Below are positions 16,701 through 23,461 of a stretch of DNA of 38,239 nucleotides, one piece after another. Made by a program: the position numbers and the translations under genes. A model generated the notes under the pieces. The model was given only the letters and a program-made list of their open reading frames with translations, was not told the origin of the DNA and searched no databases. Origin of the DNA: Candidatus Wolfebacteria bacterium (GTDB taxonomy: Bacteria; Patescibacteriota; Minisyncoccia; Phycocordibacterales; NVSU01); contig NVSU01000001.1 in the NCBI GenBank assembly GCA_002401345.1, forward strand, positions 17,078-55,316, given 5' to 3'. Within the stretch, counting starts at the first letter, position 1. The number at the start of each line of letters is the position of its first letter.

Positions 16701-17424
16701 GGGAACCGCTAGTTCTAATGGGGTCAGTCAATTCAAATTTAACAAACACTGAAATATCAGTGACATCTTTATATCCTTGGTTTACTTCAAAATTAGAAAG
16801 TGTCGTCTCACACCGCGGACATAAATGCATTGCCTTGTGTCCCTCATATACATACCCTTTATCAAATAATGTTTTAAATGCCCACCAAATAGATTCTGTA
16901 TAGGTCCAATCCATCGTCTTGTAATCGCGATCCATATCTACCCATCGTCCCACACGAGGAATAATTTCTTTCCATTCTTTTTCATACCGCAACACACTGT
17001 CTTGTGCAGCCTGATTAAATTTCTCTATTCCATATGTTTCAATATCTTTTTTGGTTTCCAGTCCAAGTTCCTCTTCAATAATATTTTCAATAGGAAGACC
17101 ATGGCAATCCCATCCCCAAATTCGCTCCACTTTATATCCTTTCATTGTCTTATATCGTGGAATCACATCCTTCATTGTCGTCGATAATATATGACCATGA
17201 TGAGGAAGGCCCGTTGCAAATGGAGGGCCATCATAAAAGACAAAATCACCCTTAGGTGAAGGTTTTTCTAGTGATTTTTCAAATATTTTATTTTCCTTCC
17301 AAAATTCAAGTATCTTCTCCTCTCGTAGGGCCACTTCAGACTTATCAGCCGTAGCTCTCGCCTCGCTAAAGCTCTGGCGAAGCGGGTTAGTGGAGGTGGG
17401 TTTCTCTTTATTTTCATTGCTCAT
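13798..17424 (-). CDS. ileS: Isoleucyl-tRNA synthetase (type 2) with an internal histidine-phosphatase domain
   Basis: At 1208 residues this is about 170-200 longer than usual. The Rossmann HIGH equivalent is HHGH (75-78) in GLPHHGHILSTTMKD, the editing domain shows AWTTTPWTLPGN, and KMSKR is at 839-843 followed by LKNYPD, all typical of the eukaryote-like, mupirocin-tolerant type 2. Between VIGGIEDLQAHLP and ELDLHRPYIDN, where the normal protein has only a short loop, residues about 534-733 form a complete histidine phosphatase: RHG (539-541), Arg595 in SSPFLRAKQTAEI, Glu622, PEGGE and His685 in IICHE. Two further in-frame oddities are palindromic segments near residues 10-22 and 234-250. 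The start lies only 18 bases after a terminator hairpin. It leads a series with hydrolases and recO. Confidence 0.95.
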   Translation of the reverse strand: MSNENKEKPTSTNPLRQSFSEARATADKSEVALREEKILEFWKENKIFEKSLEKPSPKGDFVFYDGPPFATGLPHHGHILSTTMKDVIPRYKTMKGYKVERIWGWDCHGLPIENIIEEELGLETKKDIETYGIEKFNQAAQDSVLRYEKEWKEIIPRVGRWVDMDRDYKTMDWTYTESIWWAFKTLFDKGYVYEGHKAMHLCPRCETTLSNFEVNQGYKDVTDISVFVKFELTDPIRTSGSQKEPTSNGAGEPKTFLLAWTTTPWTLPGNAALAIGKDFEYVKIKIGNENFILAKNLLNVIEEEYTVIGEVKTEDLIGKSYTPLFDYYSTQSDLENRENGWKVYAADFVTVEDGTGIVHIAPAFGDDDMTLGKKEKLPFIQHVTTGGVFKDEVKDFIGQSVKPKDEPQSADIEIIKFLAHSNKLFAKKKIVHSYPHCWRCETPLLNYASSSWFIRVTDLVDKLLANNKKTNWIPEHIRDGRFGKWLEGARDWAISRSRFWGAPFPVWQCDSCETQTVIGGIEDLQAHLPQSNNTYTVMRHGGAESNRDGIVSSKIENQTSLTEEGKKEVHASALRLKNNPPDGGIDIIISSPFLRAKQTAEIVAEQLGISSDDIVYDDRIKEIDTGVFNMKNIEEYRSHFSSTREKITKRPEGGENLLDVKKRVMDFLYELNEKEHDKNILIICHEYPVWMMEAGSKGLNKDQTAEIKEGRDDFIRTSEFRELPFAVLPHDQHYELDLHRPYIDNVHLSCSCGGTMNRIDAVFDCWFESGSMPYASLHYPFENKERFHKRFPSDFIAEGLDQTRGWFYNLLVLSTALFDDTAFKNVVVNGLILAEDGRKMSKRLKNYPDLRVVVDKYGADALRLFLMNSPAVRGEEVGLSEKNIQEVLNKVMNRLWNVLSFYEMYADTVSSEKMTVSENILDVWILARLNETIKEIEKGLDNYEFDKASRPIEDFVDDLSTWYIRRSRDRYKGDDEKDKASALMVTQFVLKEFSKAIAPTIPFISEAIFQRVKGPECSESVHLEKWPQTTGSSALGKIFSFLTKNKEDKVLTHMRRVREIVSLGLEARQKAGIKVRQPLQQLVVKGVALSDQYIDLIKDEVNIKEVEFSSTIEEEVQLVTAITPALKKEGDFRELLRGIQDARKKEGLNTNDVIVLTVDVDEKGKELVETNKEELKKSVQAKDIAYGSVSDGYEIPIDDHVYKISIKK
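15226..15825 (-). other. Histidine-phosphatase (phosphoglycerate-mutase-like) domain inserted in IleRS
   Basis: Residues about 534-733 of the ileS product. The domain has the RHG triad with His540 as phospho-acceptor, Arg539, Arg595, Glu622 as acid and the second His685, thus every residue expected of an active branch-1 member. The flanks resume the normal IleRS sequence on both sides, so this is a clean insertion in the connective region before the KMSKS half. Reading frame is continuous through both junctions. Confidence 0.9.
16677..16723 (-). repeat. Short palindromic element in frame inside ileS
   Basis: CCCCGTTAGAAGTAGGTTC (16677-16695) faces GGAACC...TTCTAATGGGG (16702-16723). On the coding strand it reads DPIRTSGSQKEPTSNGAG, extra residues between FVKFEL and the TFLLAWTTTPWTLP strand. 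Its ends resemble the CCCGTTAGA/TCTAACGGG termini of the leader elements at 20337, 27942 and 32520. Confidence 0.65.
17357..17390 (-). repeat. Possible second palindromic segment at the N-terminus of IleRS
   Basis: CTCGCC and GGCGAAG pair imperfectly around CTAAAGCTCT; on the coding strand this gives TNPLRQSFSEARATA, a polar extension ahead of the conserved IleRS start. The NPLR phrase resembles the NPVR of the leader elements. The stem is short, so this is tentative. Confidence 0.35.
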
Positions 17425-17441
17425 ATCGATGATTTTATCAC

Positions 17442-17470
17442 AAAAAAACAGGTCTTACGACCTGTTTTTT
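17442..17470 (-). terminator. Terminator between the 17491 gene and ileS
   Basis: AACAGGTC-TTAC-GACCTGTT with A-run and T-run on either side, so it can work in both directions. It ends 18 bases before the ileS ATG, leaving almost no room for an independent promoter; a GATAAAAT box lies between them. Read-through or an overlapping promoter must supply ileS. Confidence 0.8.
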
Positions 17471-17490
17471 AAGATTTGTTATCTGCTATA

Positions 17491-18078
17491 TTACGCAGCG
17501 GCCTTAGTTTCTGATTTCATTTTTTCTTTTGCGCTAGCTATAGATCTATCTTTAATATCTTTAATTTCTTTTAAATCCTTTATTACGTCCTCTAAATCAA
17601 TAGGTTCAACATTTGTAGCCAAAAAATCTTGTTCGAACTTATCTACAGTTTCTTTATATTTTTGTAAATCACGAATCTGAGTCGGATCATCTTGTGCACG
17701 ATCAAGTGTCATACTAGGAGCCATTTTTTCTGTAATTTTCTCATCTTCGTCTTTGGGTTCTGAAACCAAACCAGATTCTTGCAAAATTCTCCCCAATGCA
17801 AAATCATACTCATAATACATGTGGTCATATTTTTCAAAATTCCCAATACCAATTGTATTATAAAGTTTACGTCTCCATTCAGGTAATTCGTCATATTCTT
17901 TAGTTAAACCTGTTTCCTTCACTTTTTTTATGACTGCATCTCGTGGAGAAGTACCCAACTCTCGAGATAATTCAATAACCTCTCGAAGTGTTTTTATTCG
18001 TTCTGCAGATAATTCTACAGAATTTTCAGTTTCAGTTTCTGGTGTTTTTTCTACACGTGGTCCTTGTTCCATATTCAT
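17491..18078 (-). CDS. Hypothetical charged helical protein
   Basis: The 195-residue protein is highly charged and almost wholly helical, with no hydrophobic segment. The N-terminus is low-complexity (TPETETENSVELSAER), the core has ELPEWRRKLYNTIGIGNFEKYDHMYYEYDFALGRIL, and the C-terminus is Lys/Asp/Glu-rich with possible coiled coil (IEDVIKDLKEIKDIKDRS-like). No family recognised. It has its own probable promoter and is followed by a terminator before ileS. An alternative start is the second Met, two codons in. Confidence 0.6.
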   Translation of the reverse strand: MNMEQGPRVEKTPETETENSVELSAERIKTLREVIELSRELGTSPRDAVIKKVKETGLTKEYDELPEWRRKLYNTIGIGNFEKYDHMYYEYDFALGRILQESGLVSEPKDEDEKITEKMAPSMTLDRAQDDPTQIRDLQKYKETVDKFEQDFLATNVEPIDLEDVIKDLKEIKDIKDRSIASAKEKMKSETKAAA

Positions 18079-18121
18079 GATGTTATTTTAGTTAGATTAA
18101 TAATGTGTATATTCTACTTTT

Positions 18122-18150
18122 ACTCTACCTTTATGATATTGAGTCGTCAA
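18122..18150 (-). promoter_or_regulatory. Possible promoter of the 17491 gene
   Basis: Minus strand TTGACG (18150-18145), 17-base spacer, TAGAGT (18127-18122), 43 bases before the ATG at 18078. Confidence 0.4.
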
Positions 18151-18188
18151 CGTACGTGAAATACATTCGTTGCAGTACTCCTTAAATG

Positions 18189-19916
18189 CTACATTTTTTC
18201 AGGAGTTTTTATTCCAAGAAGATTAAGGCCATTTTTCATCACCACAGAAAATGCCTTTGTAAGTGCGACTTTATATGGAGCTTCTGGAGAATCATCAACA
18301 ATAGTGACGTGTGCATATAGCGTATTAAATTTTTGTGCGAGTTCCAGAAGATAGTTCACTATGCCCTGCGGTGCATAGTCTTCAAGTGCACGAGCTACAA
18401 TTTCTGGAAATCGATAAAGATATTGTTCTACTGTATGCACATATTCATCATCGATTATATTTTTCGTATCGGATGATATATTTTGCTCTTTCGCCTTTTG
18501 AAGGAGTGAGAGTGCACGCGTGTAGCTGTATTGTAAATATGGACCTGAGTCCCCTTCAAATGAAAGTGCATGTGATATATCAAATACAATATTTTTACCA
18601 GGCTGTTGTTTTAGAATTGAAAACTTTGCAGCTCCCACTGCAACATATTCAGCAATCATATCTTTCTCTTCCTCAGTAAAATCACGATCACTCTCATTCA
18701 TTTTCTTAAACACTTCTTTTTCTAATTCATCAATAAATGATTCTGCAACAATAACTTTTCCTTTTCTTGATGCCATTTTCTTTCCATCGGGACCAAGCAT
18801 CATTCCATGAGAGATGTGCTTTGTTTTCTCAGAAATATTTTTATCAATAAATTCAAATACTTTTAGTAATACATGAAAGTAATCTGCCTGCTCATGAGCT
18901 GTCACAACAATTGATTCATCTAGGTCTGGCTCTATAGCAAATTTGTTTCTATTATTACCAAGTTCCTTTGTTTCATATGTTGGCAGTCCAAGCGATGTAA
19001 TAAATACTCGAGTATGTAATCCATGCTCTTCTCCCTTAAATATTACTGCACCTTCAGATTTTTCAAATACTCCTTTCTTCAAGTATTCATCTACGATATT
19101 CATTCCCTCTTTAGCAGATAACCCTTCGAAGAAATAATAATCAAATTTAGTGCCTAGCTTCTTATATATCTCTTCAAAATGATCCAAACTCCATTGGAGT
19201 CCCTTTTTATATAGTTGATTAATTTCATCACCTGCATTGTTGGCATATATCTTTTTATTGATCTCATCAATTTCTTTTTTCACATTGTCGTTTTCCTTGT
19301 ACGAGGCCGCCCCTAGAACGTACGCGGCACCTAAATATTTTGATTTTATAGAAAGGTCATCTGAATCTTTTGGCAATGTGCTCTTGGAATTCAACATCGC
19401 CCATACTGCCTTGGCAACATGCTGTCCAACATCTCCTTGATAATTTGCTCGCTTCACATCGGCACCAGAGAATTCTATTATTCTCGAAATAGACTCACCG
19501 ATAGTATTGCTCATCAAATGACCAATGTGGAATTGTTTAAATGGATTAGGTTGCGTATATTCAACCATAACTTTTTTCCCTTTCAGAGTATCTGATGCAC
19601 CGTATGAATCTTCTTTATCTAAAATAGTTTCAATTGTTGAATTTAAAAATTTATTCGTAAGAGAAAAGTTTATGAATCCTGGAGCTGCAATAGCAATGTC
19701 CTTAACTTCTTCTGGTTGATGATCTTCAATATGTTTTTTTATCGCTTCTGCAAGATCCTGAGGTTTCATCTTCAACTCCTTTGCATACATAAGCGCAGCA
19801 TTTGTCGCATAATCGCCATGAGACAATTCTGTTGGGTGCTCTAAAATCGCCTTGGGTTCTTTAATCCCAAGATTTTGAAGTGCATCATGTATTAAGTTTT
19901 CTAATTTTTCTCTCAT
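18189..19916 (-). CDS. argS: Arginyl-tRNA synthetase
   Basis: The 575-residue class I enzyme charges tRNA-Arg. The N-terminal Add-1 domain contains the LSHGDYATNAALMYAKELK stretch, and the HIGH motif is FHIGH in NPFKQFHIGHLMSN. The KMSKS equivalent is DGKKMASRKGKV, the relaxed form common in ArgRS. The C-terminal anticodon-binding DALR domain contains SYTRALSLLQKA and ends with LNLLGIKTPEKM, close to the universal ArgRS end. The ATG overlaps the dut stop (TAATG), so the two are translationally coupled. Confidence 0.97.
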   Translation of the reverse strand: MREKLENLIHDALQNLGIKEPKAILEHPTELSHGDYATNAALMYAKELKMKPQDLAEAIKKHIEDHQPEEVKDIAIAAPGFINFSLTNKFLNSTIETILDKEDSYGASDTLKGKKVMVEYTQPNPFKQFHIGHLMSNTIGESISRIIEFSGADVKRANYQGDVGQHVAKAVWAMLNSKSTLPKDSDDLSIKSKYLGAAYVLGAASYKENDNVKKEIDEINKKIYANNAGDEINQLYKKGLQWSLDHFEEIYKKLGTKFDYYFFEGLSAKEGMNIVDEYLKKGVFEKSEGAVIFKGEEHGLHTRVFITSLGLPTYETKELGNNRNKFAIEPDLDESIVVTAHEQADYFHVLLKVFEFIDKNISEKTKHISHGMMLGPDGKKMASRKGKVIVAESFIDELEKEVFKKMNESDRDFTEEEKDMIAEYVAVGAAKFSILKQQPGKNIVFDISHALSFEGDSGPYLQYSYTRALSLLQKAKEQNISSDTKNIIDDEYVHTVEQYLYRFPEIVARALEDYAPQGIVNYLLELAQKFNTLYAHVTIVDDSPEAPYKVALTKAFSVVMKNGLNLLGIKTPEKM

Positions 19917-20338
19917 TATATTCCTGTACTTCCAAATCCCCCTTCGTCACGGACAGAGTCTGATAATTCATCAACTTCTTCTATCTGTGCGGTGACGATG
20001 GGTTGAATTAATAATTGAGCAATTTTATCTCCCTTATTGAGCTCATATACTTCCTTTGACGTGTTAAACAAAATAACTCCATATTCTCCTCGGTATGTAT
20101 GTTCAATCACACCTCCTAATGTAGTTATTCCTTTTTTAATAGCTATACCACTCTTGTCCCAAATTAAACTCACGTATCCTTCTGGTAACTCAATTGATAG
20201 TCCTGTAGAAACCAAAATACGTTCACCTGGTTGTATTATATACCTATCACAACAAAATAAATCCATGCCTGCATCACCTTTGTGGGCATATTCTGGAAGC
20301 CGGGCATCTTTATGAATTCTCTTAATTTTTACTTCCAT
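19916..20338 (-). CDS. dut: dUTP diphosphatase (trimeric dUTPase)
   Basis: dUTPase converts dUTP to dUMP and pyrophosphate, preventing uracil incorporation and feeding thymidylate synthesis. The 140-residue protein has motif 1 AGMDLF (23-28), motif 2 DKSGIA (61-66), motif 3 GGVIEHTYRGE (75-85), motif 4 GDKIAQLLI and the C-terminal arm GGFGSTG. In motif 3 the usual catalytic Asp is Glu79 (codon GAA), which is unusual. The ATG uses the last AT of the palindromic leader element at 20337-20456, and argS is coupled downstream. Confidence 0.93.
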   Translation of the reverse strand: MEVKIKRIHKDARLPEYAHKGDAGMDLFCCDRYIIQPGERILVSTGLSIELPEGYVSLIWDKSGIAIKKGITTLGGVIEHTYRGEYGVILFNTSKEVYELNKGDKIAQLLIQPIVTAQIEEVDELSDSVRDEGGFGSTGI

Positions 20339-20456
20339 CCCGTTAGAGGCAGGTCGCGATCTTTGGAGACCTAGCCATGCCTAGCTTAATAATAATGTAT
20401 TTTAATAATCGCTATCTTGTAATTTCCTCCGAAGTGACCGCGGCCTCTAACGGGAT
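20337..20456 (-). promoter_or_regulatory. Palindromic leader element E1 in front of dut
   Basis: A 120-bp element with 14-bp perfect terminal inverted repeats, ATCCCGTTAGAGGC (20337-20350) and GCCTCTAACGGGAT (20443-20456). The adjacent inner bases CGCGGTC and GATCGCG also pair with one G-U. In the dut mRNA the distal repeat ends in GGGAU, and that AU is part of the dut AUG, so folding would bury the start codon. The 5' side contains GGAGGA. The interior is AT-rich and has a small CTAG...CTAG hairpin. Confidence 0.75.
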
Positions 20457-20460
20457 CCAT
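20386..20460 (-). CDS. Possible leader peptide of element E1
   Basis: A 24-codon frame starts ATG at 20460, only 9 bases after the predicted -10 box, so it would be nearly leaderless. It begins MDPVRGRGHFGG and ends in TAA at 20386. The first codons overlap the 5' arm of the terminal stem. Equivalent frames at 32383-32457 and 32516-32563 begin MNPV. Translation is unproven. Confidence 0.4.
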   Translation of the reverse strand: MDPVRGRGHFGGNYKIAIIKIHYY

Positions 20461-20469
20461 AACAATGAT

Positions 20470-20498
20470 ATTGTAGCACCCACGCACCAACAAAACAA
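20470..20498 (-). promoter_or_regulatory. Promoter of dut-argS
   Basis: Minus strand TTGTTT (20498-20493), 17-base spacer, TACAAT (20475-20470). Predicted transcription start is about 20463, just outside the palindromic element. Confidence 0.55.
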
Positions 20499-20510
20499 AA
20501 AATGTCAAAA

Positions 20511-20539
20511 TTGACAAAGTGATCTTAAACATATATTTT
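20511..20539 (+). promoter_or_regulatory. Promoter of the DUF1599 gene
   Basis: TTGACA (20511-20516), 17-base spacer, TATTTT (20534-20539); TATATT at 15 bases is an alternative -10. The ATG is 37 bases further. Confidence 0.55.
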
Positions 20540-20575
20540 AAACATAGCTAGAAAGTACATAAAAAAAATAAAAAT

Positions 20576-21127
20576 ATGAGTAGTCCAACTAAAAATGCTG
20601 TTGAGCAATTTAATAGTATTGTGAGTCTCTGTAAAAAAATTTTTATTAGCAAAACGAAAGATTACGGTACCTCATGGACCAATCTTCGTCGAGAATCACT
20701 TACTGATCAGATTTTCATAAAAGCTAAAAGGATAAGAACTATTGAAGAAACAAAAGAACAAAAAGTTTCTGACAGTGTTGAAAATGAATATCGAGGAATA
20801 TTGAACTACTGCATCATTGCACTTATGCAACGAGTACGTAACTCATATGAATATGTAGAATTAGATGAAATTAAAGTCACAAGTCTCTATGAAGACCAAC
20901 TTAAGCTCATTAAAGAATTAATGGTCGCCAAAAATCATGACTACGGTGAAGCATGGCGCGAAATGAGAGTAAAATCAATTACAGATCAAATTCTTCAAAA
21001 GCTCATTCGTATTCGAAAGATAGAAATGAATGATGAACACACAATAAACTCAGAAGGTATAGAGGCGAATTATCAAGATATTGTTAATTACTGCATCTTC
21101 GCCCTTATAAAGCTCAAAGAAAAATAA
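20576..21127 (+). CDS. DUF1599 / nucleotide modification-associated domain 1 protein
   Basis: The 183-residue protein consists of two tandem copies of one domain. Copy 1 has KTKDYGTSWTNLRRESLTDQIFIKAKRIRTIEE ... YRGILNYCIIALMQ, and copy 2 has KNHDYGEAWREMRVKSITDQILQKLIRIRKIE ... YQDIVNYCIFALIK (only parts quoted). The DYG-x-x-W, L/ITDQI and NYC-I/F-AL signatures fit DUF1599 (PF07659, Nmad1), a family linked by comparative genomics to nucleotide or DNA-base modification; its reaction is unknown. Its position amid dut, ThyX, a dCTP deaminase and folA supports a role in deoxynucleotide metabolism. It has its own promoter and terminator. Confidence 0.8.
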   Translation: MSSPTKNAVEQFNSIVSLCKKIFISKTKDYGTSWTNLRRESLTDQIFIKAKRIRTIEETKEQKVSDSVENEYRGILNYCIIALMQRVRNSYEYVELDEIKVTSLYEDQLKLIKELMVAKNHDYGEAWREMRVKSITDQILQKLIRIRKIEMNDEHTINSEGIEANYQDIVNYCIFALIKLKEK

Positions 21128-21134
21128 TTTGAGT

Positions 21135-21167
21135 AAAGCCCCGTATATTTTTATACGGGGCTTTTTT
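21135..21167 (+). terminator. Terminator of the DUF1599 gene
   Basis: AAAGCCCCGTATA and TATACGGGGCTTTTTT form a long stem with a T-run. Confidence 0.92.
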
Positions 21168-21178
21168 AAATGGGAAAA

Positions 21179-21208
21179 TTGACAGTTCTCACACAAAAAT
21201 GATACGCT
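21179..21208 (+). promoter_or_regulatory. Promoter of the thyX-like gene
   Basis: TTGACA (21179-21184), 18-base spacer, extended -10 TG-A-TACGCT (hexamer 21203-21208). The ATG is 36 bases downstream. Confidence 0.5.
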
Positions 21209-21244
21209 CCTTACAGAAATAACGTAGAACCAAAACAACTGAAT

Positions 21245-22564
21245 ATGAAAGCACACATTGATAATGCAATAATAACTATAGTGGACGACCAGTCCCCAGA
21301 AGAAATAGCCATGGTACAAGCCTTGAATTCAAGGAGTTCTGGCGGATATTTAGTAAATCATGCAAAGGTCCTAAAACAGGGTTTTGAAAACTTTATGAAA
21401 GGCACTTATGTAGGATACGGCCACAAATCTATTGGTGACTGTGGCACAACCACAATATGCGCCGATGGAATTAGTATGCTCTGCGCAAAAGCAATACAAG
21501 ATTGGTTTTTGTATAGTGGACAAGAAACGAGTACTCGATTTATTGATGTATCAGGATTAGGATTTATTGATCCTGTAAATACTGCAGCTTCACAAGCTAT
21601 TATGAATGCATGGTTTGACTTTTATCTCAATGAGAATAAAAGCCTTATTGTTCATTTAAAAAAGCTTCGACCTCTCCGAGAAGGAGAAGATGAAGGAAAG
21701 TATGAGAAGACGATTGAAAAAAGAGCACTGGATGTGCTTCGTTCTTTTCTTCCTGCAGGAGCAAAAACAAATGCGAGCTGGCACACAAATTTACGTCAAG
21801 CAGCTGACCATCTTGCACTGATGAATTATCATCCGGCAGATGAGATACGCATAGTTGCAAAAAAAATGCTGGCTGGATTAGTAGGGAAATATCCCAATAG
21901 TTTCAGTCATAAAAGTTATCCTGAGACCGAAAGGTATCGAGAAGAAATAATGAGTAAACACAATTATTTCAATCCGGACTCTTTTTCTAACTTTTCTTTT
22001 GCAGTAAATTTTTTGAAGCGTGACATAATCGATGAGTTTTGTTGGGCCATAGAAAATCGACCTGAAAAAACTGAACTACCAAAAATTGTAAATGAAGCAG
22101 GTAGTTTTACATTCGATTTCTTACTTGATTTCGGATCTTATCGAGACTGGCAACGACATAGGAGTGCACTGCAGCGTATGCCACTTCTCACTGAGAAATT
22201 TGGTTTCGGACAATGGTATTTAAATCAAATGCCAAATGACATGAAAGTGCGAGCCACTACACTTATTAAGAAGCAAGTTACTGCAGTAGAAAAACTTGGT
22301 GTCTCTGAAGAAACCCGGCAATATTATCTTGCAATGGGATTTCAAGTACCATGTAGATCTACAGTTTCAATTTCTGACATCGTGTATATTGTTGAACTTC
22401 GCTCGGATACTACTGTTCATCCAACAGTAAGAGAAAAAGCTCATAAGATATATGACGTTGTAAATGCACAGATTCCTGGTTTGATAAAATATGCAAACCT
22501 AACTAAGGATGATTTTGATCTCAAACGTGCAGATCAAGATATAACCCAAAGGGAAAGTGTATAA
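21245..22564 (+). CDS. thyX: FAD-dependent thymidylate synthase (ThyX), two-domain form
   Basis: ThyX makes dTMP from dUMP with FAD, NADPH and methylene-tetrahydrofolate. This 439-residue protein is about twice the classical length and holds two ThyX-like halves. The first has GHKSIGDCG, YSGQETSTRFID (matching NE-S-RY) and LRSFLPAGAKTNASWHTNLRQAADHL; the second has SYRDWQRHRSALQRM (matching the RHR-x-x-S motif) and YYLAMGFQVPCRSTVSISDIVYIVELR. The signature residues are thus divided between halves, as in long chlamydial-type ThyX. It follows DUF1599 and precedes a dCTP-deaminase-like gene, so a dUMP-to-dTMP role is likely. Confidence 0.82.
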   Translation: MKAHIDNAIITIVDDQSPEEIAMVQALNSRSSGGYLVNHAKVLKQGFENFMKGTYVGYGHKSIGDCGTTTICADGISMLCAKAIQDWFLYSGQETSTRFIDVSGLGFIDPVNTAASQAIMNAWFDFYLNENKSLIVHLKKLRPLREGEDEGKYEKTIEKRALDVLRSFLPAGAKTNASWHTNLRQAADHLALMNYHPADEIRIVAKKMLAGLVGKYPNSFSHKSYPETERYREEIMSKHNYFNPDSFSNFSFAVNFLKRDIIDEFCWAIENRPEKTELPKIVNEAGSFTFDFLLDFGSYRDWQRHRSALQRMPLLTEKFGFGQWYLNQMPNDMKVRATTLIKKQVTAVEKLGVSEETRQYYLAMGFQVPCRSTVSISDIVYIVELRSDTTVHPTVREKAHKIYDVVNAQIPGLIKYANLTKDDFDLKRADQDITQRESV

Positions 22565-22576
22565 GCTTTCACAATA

Positions 22577-22606
22577 AAAGCCTGTCGAAATTCGACAGGC
22601 TTTTTT
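22577..22606 (+). terminator. Terminator of the thyX-like gene
   Basis: AAAGCCTGTCGAA and TTCGACAGGCTTTTTT, perfect stem with T-run. Confidence 0.92.
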
Positions 22607-22612
22607 ATTTTT

Positions 22613-22641
22613 TTGACAAACACCCAAATAACGAGTATTAT
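22613..22641 (+). promoter_or_regulatory. Promoter of the dCTP-deaminase-like gene
   Basis: TTGACA (22613-22618), 17-base spacer, TATTAT (22636-22641). It is near-consensus and shows that the ATG at 22642 cannot be the start, since it is upstream of the expected transcription start. Confidence 0.8.
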
Positions 22642-22674
22642 GTGTATAGATTTTTTCATTTAAAACTAAAAATT

Positions 22675-23346
22675 ATGGCACTTTCTGATAAGAAAATATT
22701 AGAAGAGATAGCAAAGGGAGATATTATAATAGATCCTTTTAATAGTCTGAATTTGGCTACCTCAAGTTATGATGTATCACTTGGTGAATATTATTATCGT
22801 GAGCAAAAACCAAAGTATTACCATCCTATTTATAATATTTATAACAAATCTCATACTCATCATGTATGGGGTCCCAGGTTTTATGAAGCAAAGACTGCTG
22901 TCGAGGCTTTTGAAAAATTAAATTTTGACTGGGAAGGGATATCAAAGGATGACAAAGTTATCTTAATCCATCCCGGAGAAACAATTCTTGCTCACACCAA
23001 TGAATTTATTGGTGGGAGGAATCATATCACAACAATGATGAAAGCTCGTTCTTCAATGGGTAGAAATTTCATTGAAGTATGTAAATGTGCTGGATGGGGG
23101 GACGTCGGTTTTATAAATCGATGGACGATGGAAATTACTAATAATTCTCAGAATTATGTTATCCCTCTTGTTGTAGGAAGACGAATTGCTCAAATTATTT
23201 TCTTTGAGACTGGACCTATTGCAGGCAAAGACTATACAGTCACGGGAAAGTATCTAAGTTCTACAGATATCGATATAGTTAAAGAGGAATGGAAACCAGA
23301 AATGATGATTCCACAACTTTACAACGATAGAGATATTAAAAAATAG
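22675..23346 (+). CDS. dcd: dCTP deaminase family protein
   Basis: The 223-residue protein starts MALSDKKILEEIAKGDIIIDPF, typical of Dcd. SSYDVSLG, PGETILAHTNEFI, KARSSMGRNFIEV and GWGDVGFINRWTMEITN are the family's conserved blocks, with the Glu in WTMEIT in place of the catalytic glutamate. The RRIAQIIFFETGP strand and a YTVTGKYLSS tail complete the trimeric fold shared with dUTPase. It likely deaminates dCTP to dUTP; some relatives also hydrolyse dUTP. It is longer than E. coli Dcd (193) because of an insert with YYHPIYNIYNKSHTHHVWG near residues 42-63. Position beside dut and thyX fits the pathway. Confidence 0.85.
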   Translation: MALSDKKILEEIAKGDIIIDPFNSLNLATSSYDVSLGEYYYREQKPKYYHPIYNIYNKSHTHHVWGPRFYEAKTAVEAFEKLNFDWEGISKDDKVILIHPGETILAHTNEFIGGRNHITTMMKARSSMGRNFIEVCKCAGWGDVGFINRWTMEITNNSQNYVIPLVVGRRIAQIIFFETGPIAGKDYTVTGKYLSSTDIDIVKEEWKPEMMIPQLYNDRDIKK

Positions 23347-23349
23347 AAC

Positions 23350-23378
23350 AAAACCACACAGAAATGTGTGGTTTTTTA
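23350..23378 (+). terminator. Terminator of the dCTP-deaminase-like gene
   Basis: AAAACCACACA-GAAA-TGTGTGGTTTTTT immediately after the stop. Confidence 0.9.
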
Positions 23379-23412
23379 TTGCAGAGATAATTGCAATTTG
23401 GTGCACACATTA

Positions 23413-23442
23413 AAAAAAGCCCCATGATTGGGGCTTTATTTT
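23413..23442 (-). terminator. Terminator of the NDT/Rcl-like gene at 23462
   Basis: AAAGCCCCA-TGAT-TGGGGCTTT with a seven-A flank; on the minus strand it ends in T-run. It may also back up the plus-strand terminator just before it. Confidence 0.82.
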
Positions 23443-23461
23443 ACATAGAAACTATTCGCTG

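Noticed and set aside
22642-22674. Longer start for the dCTP-deaminase-like gene
   Set aside because: The ATG at 22642 directly follows the -10 box and is upstream of the expected transcription start; the MALSDKKIL start at 22675 is typical of the family.
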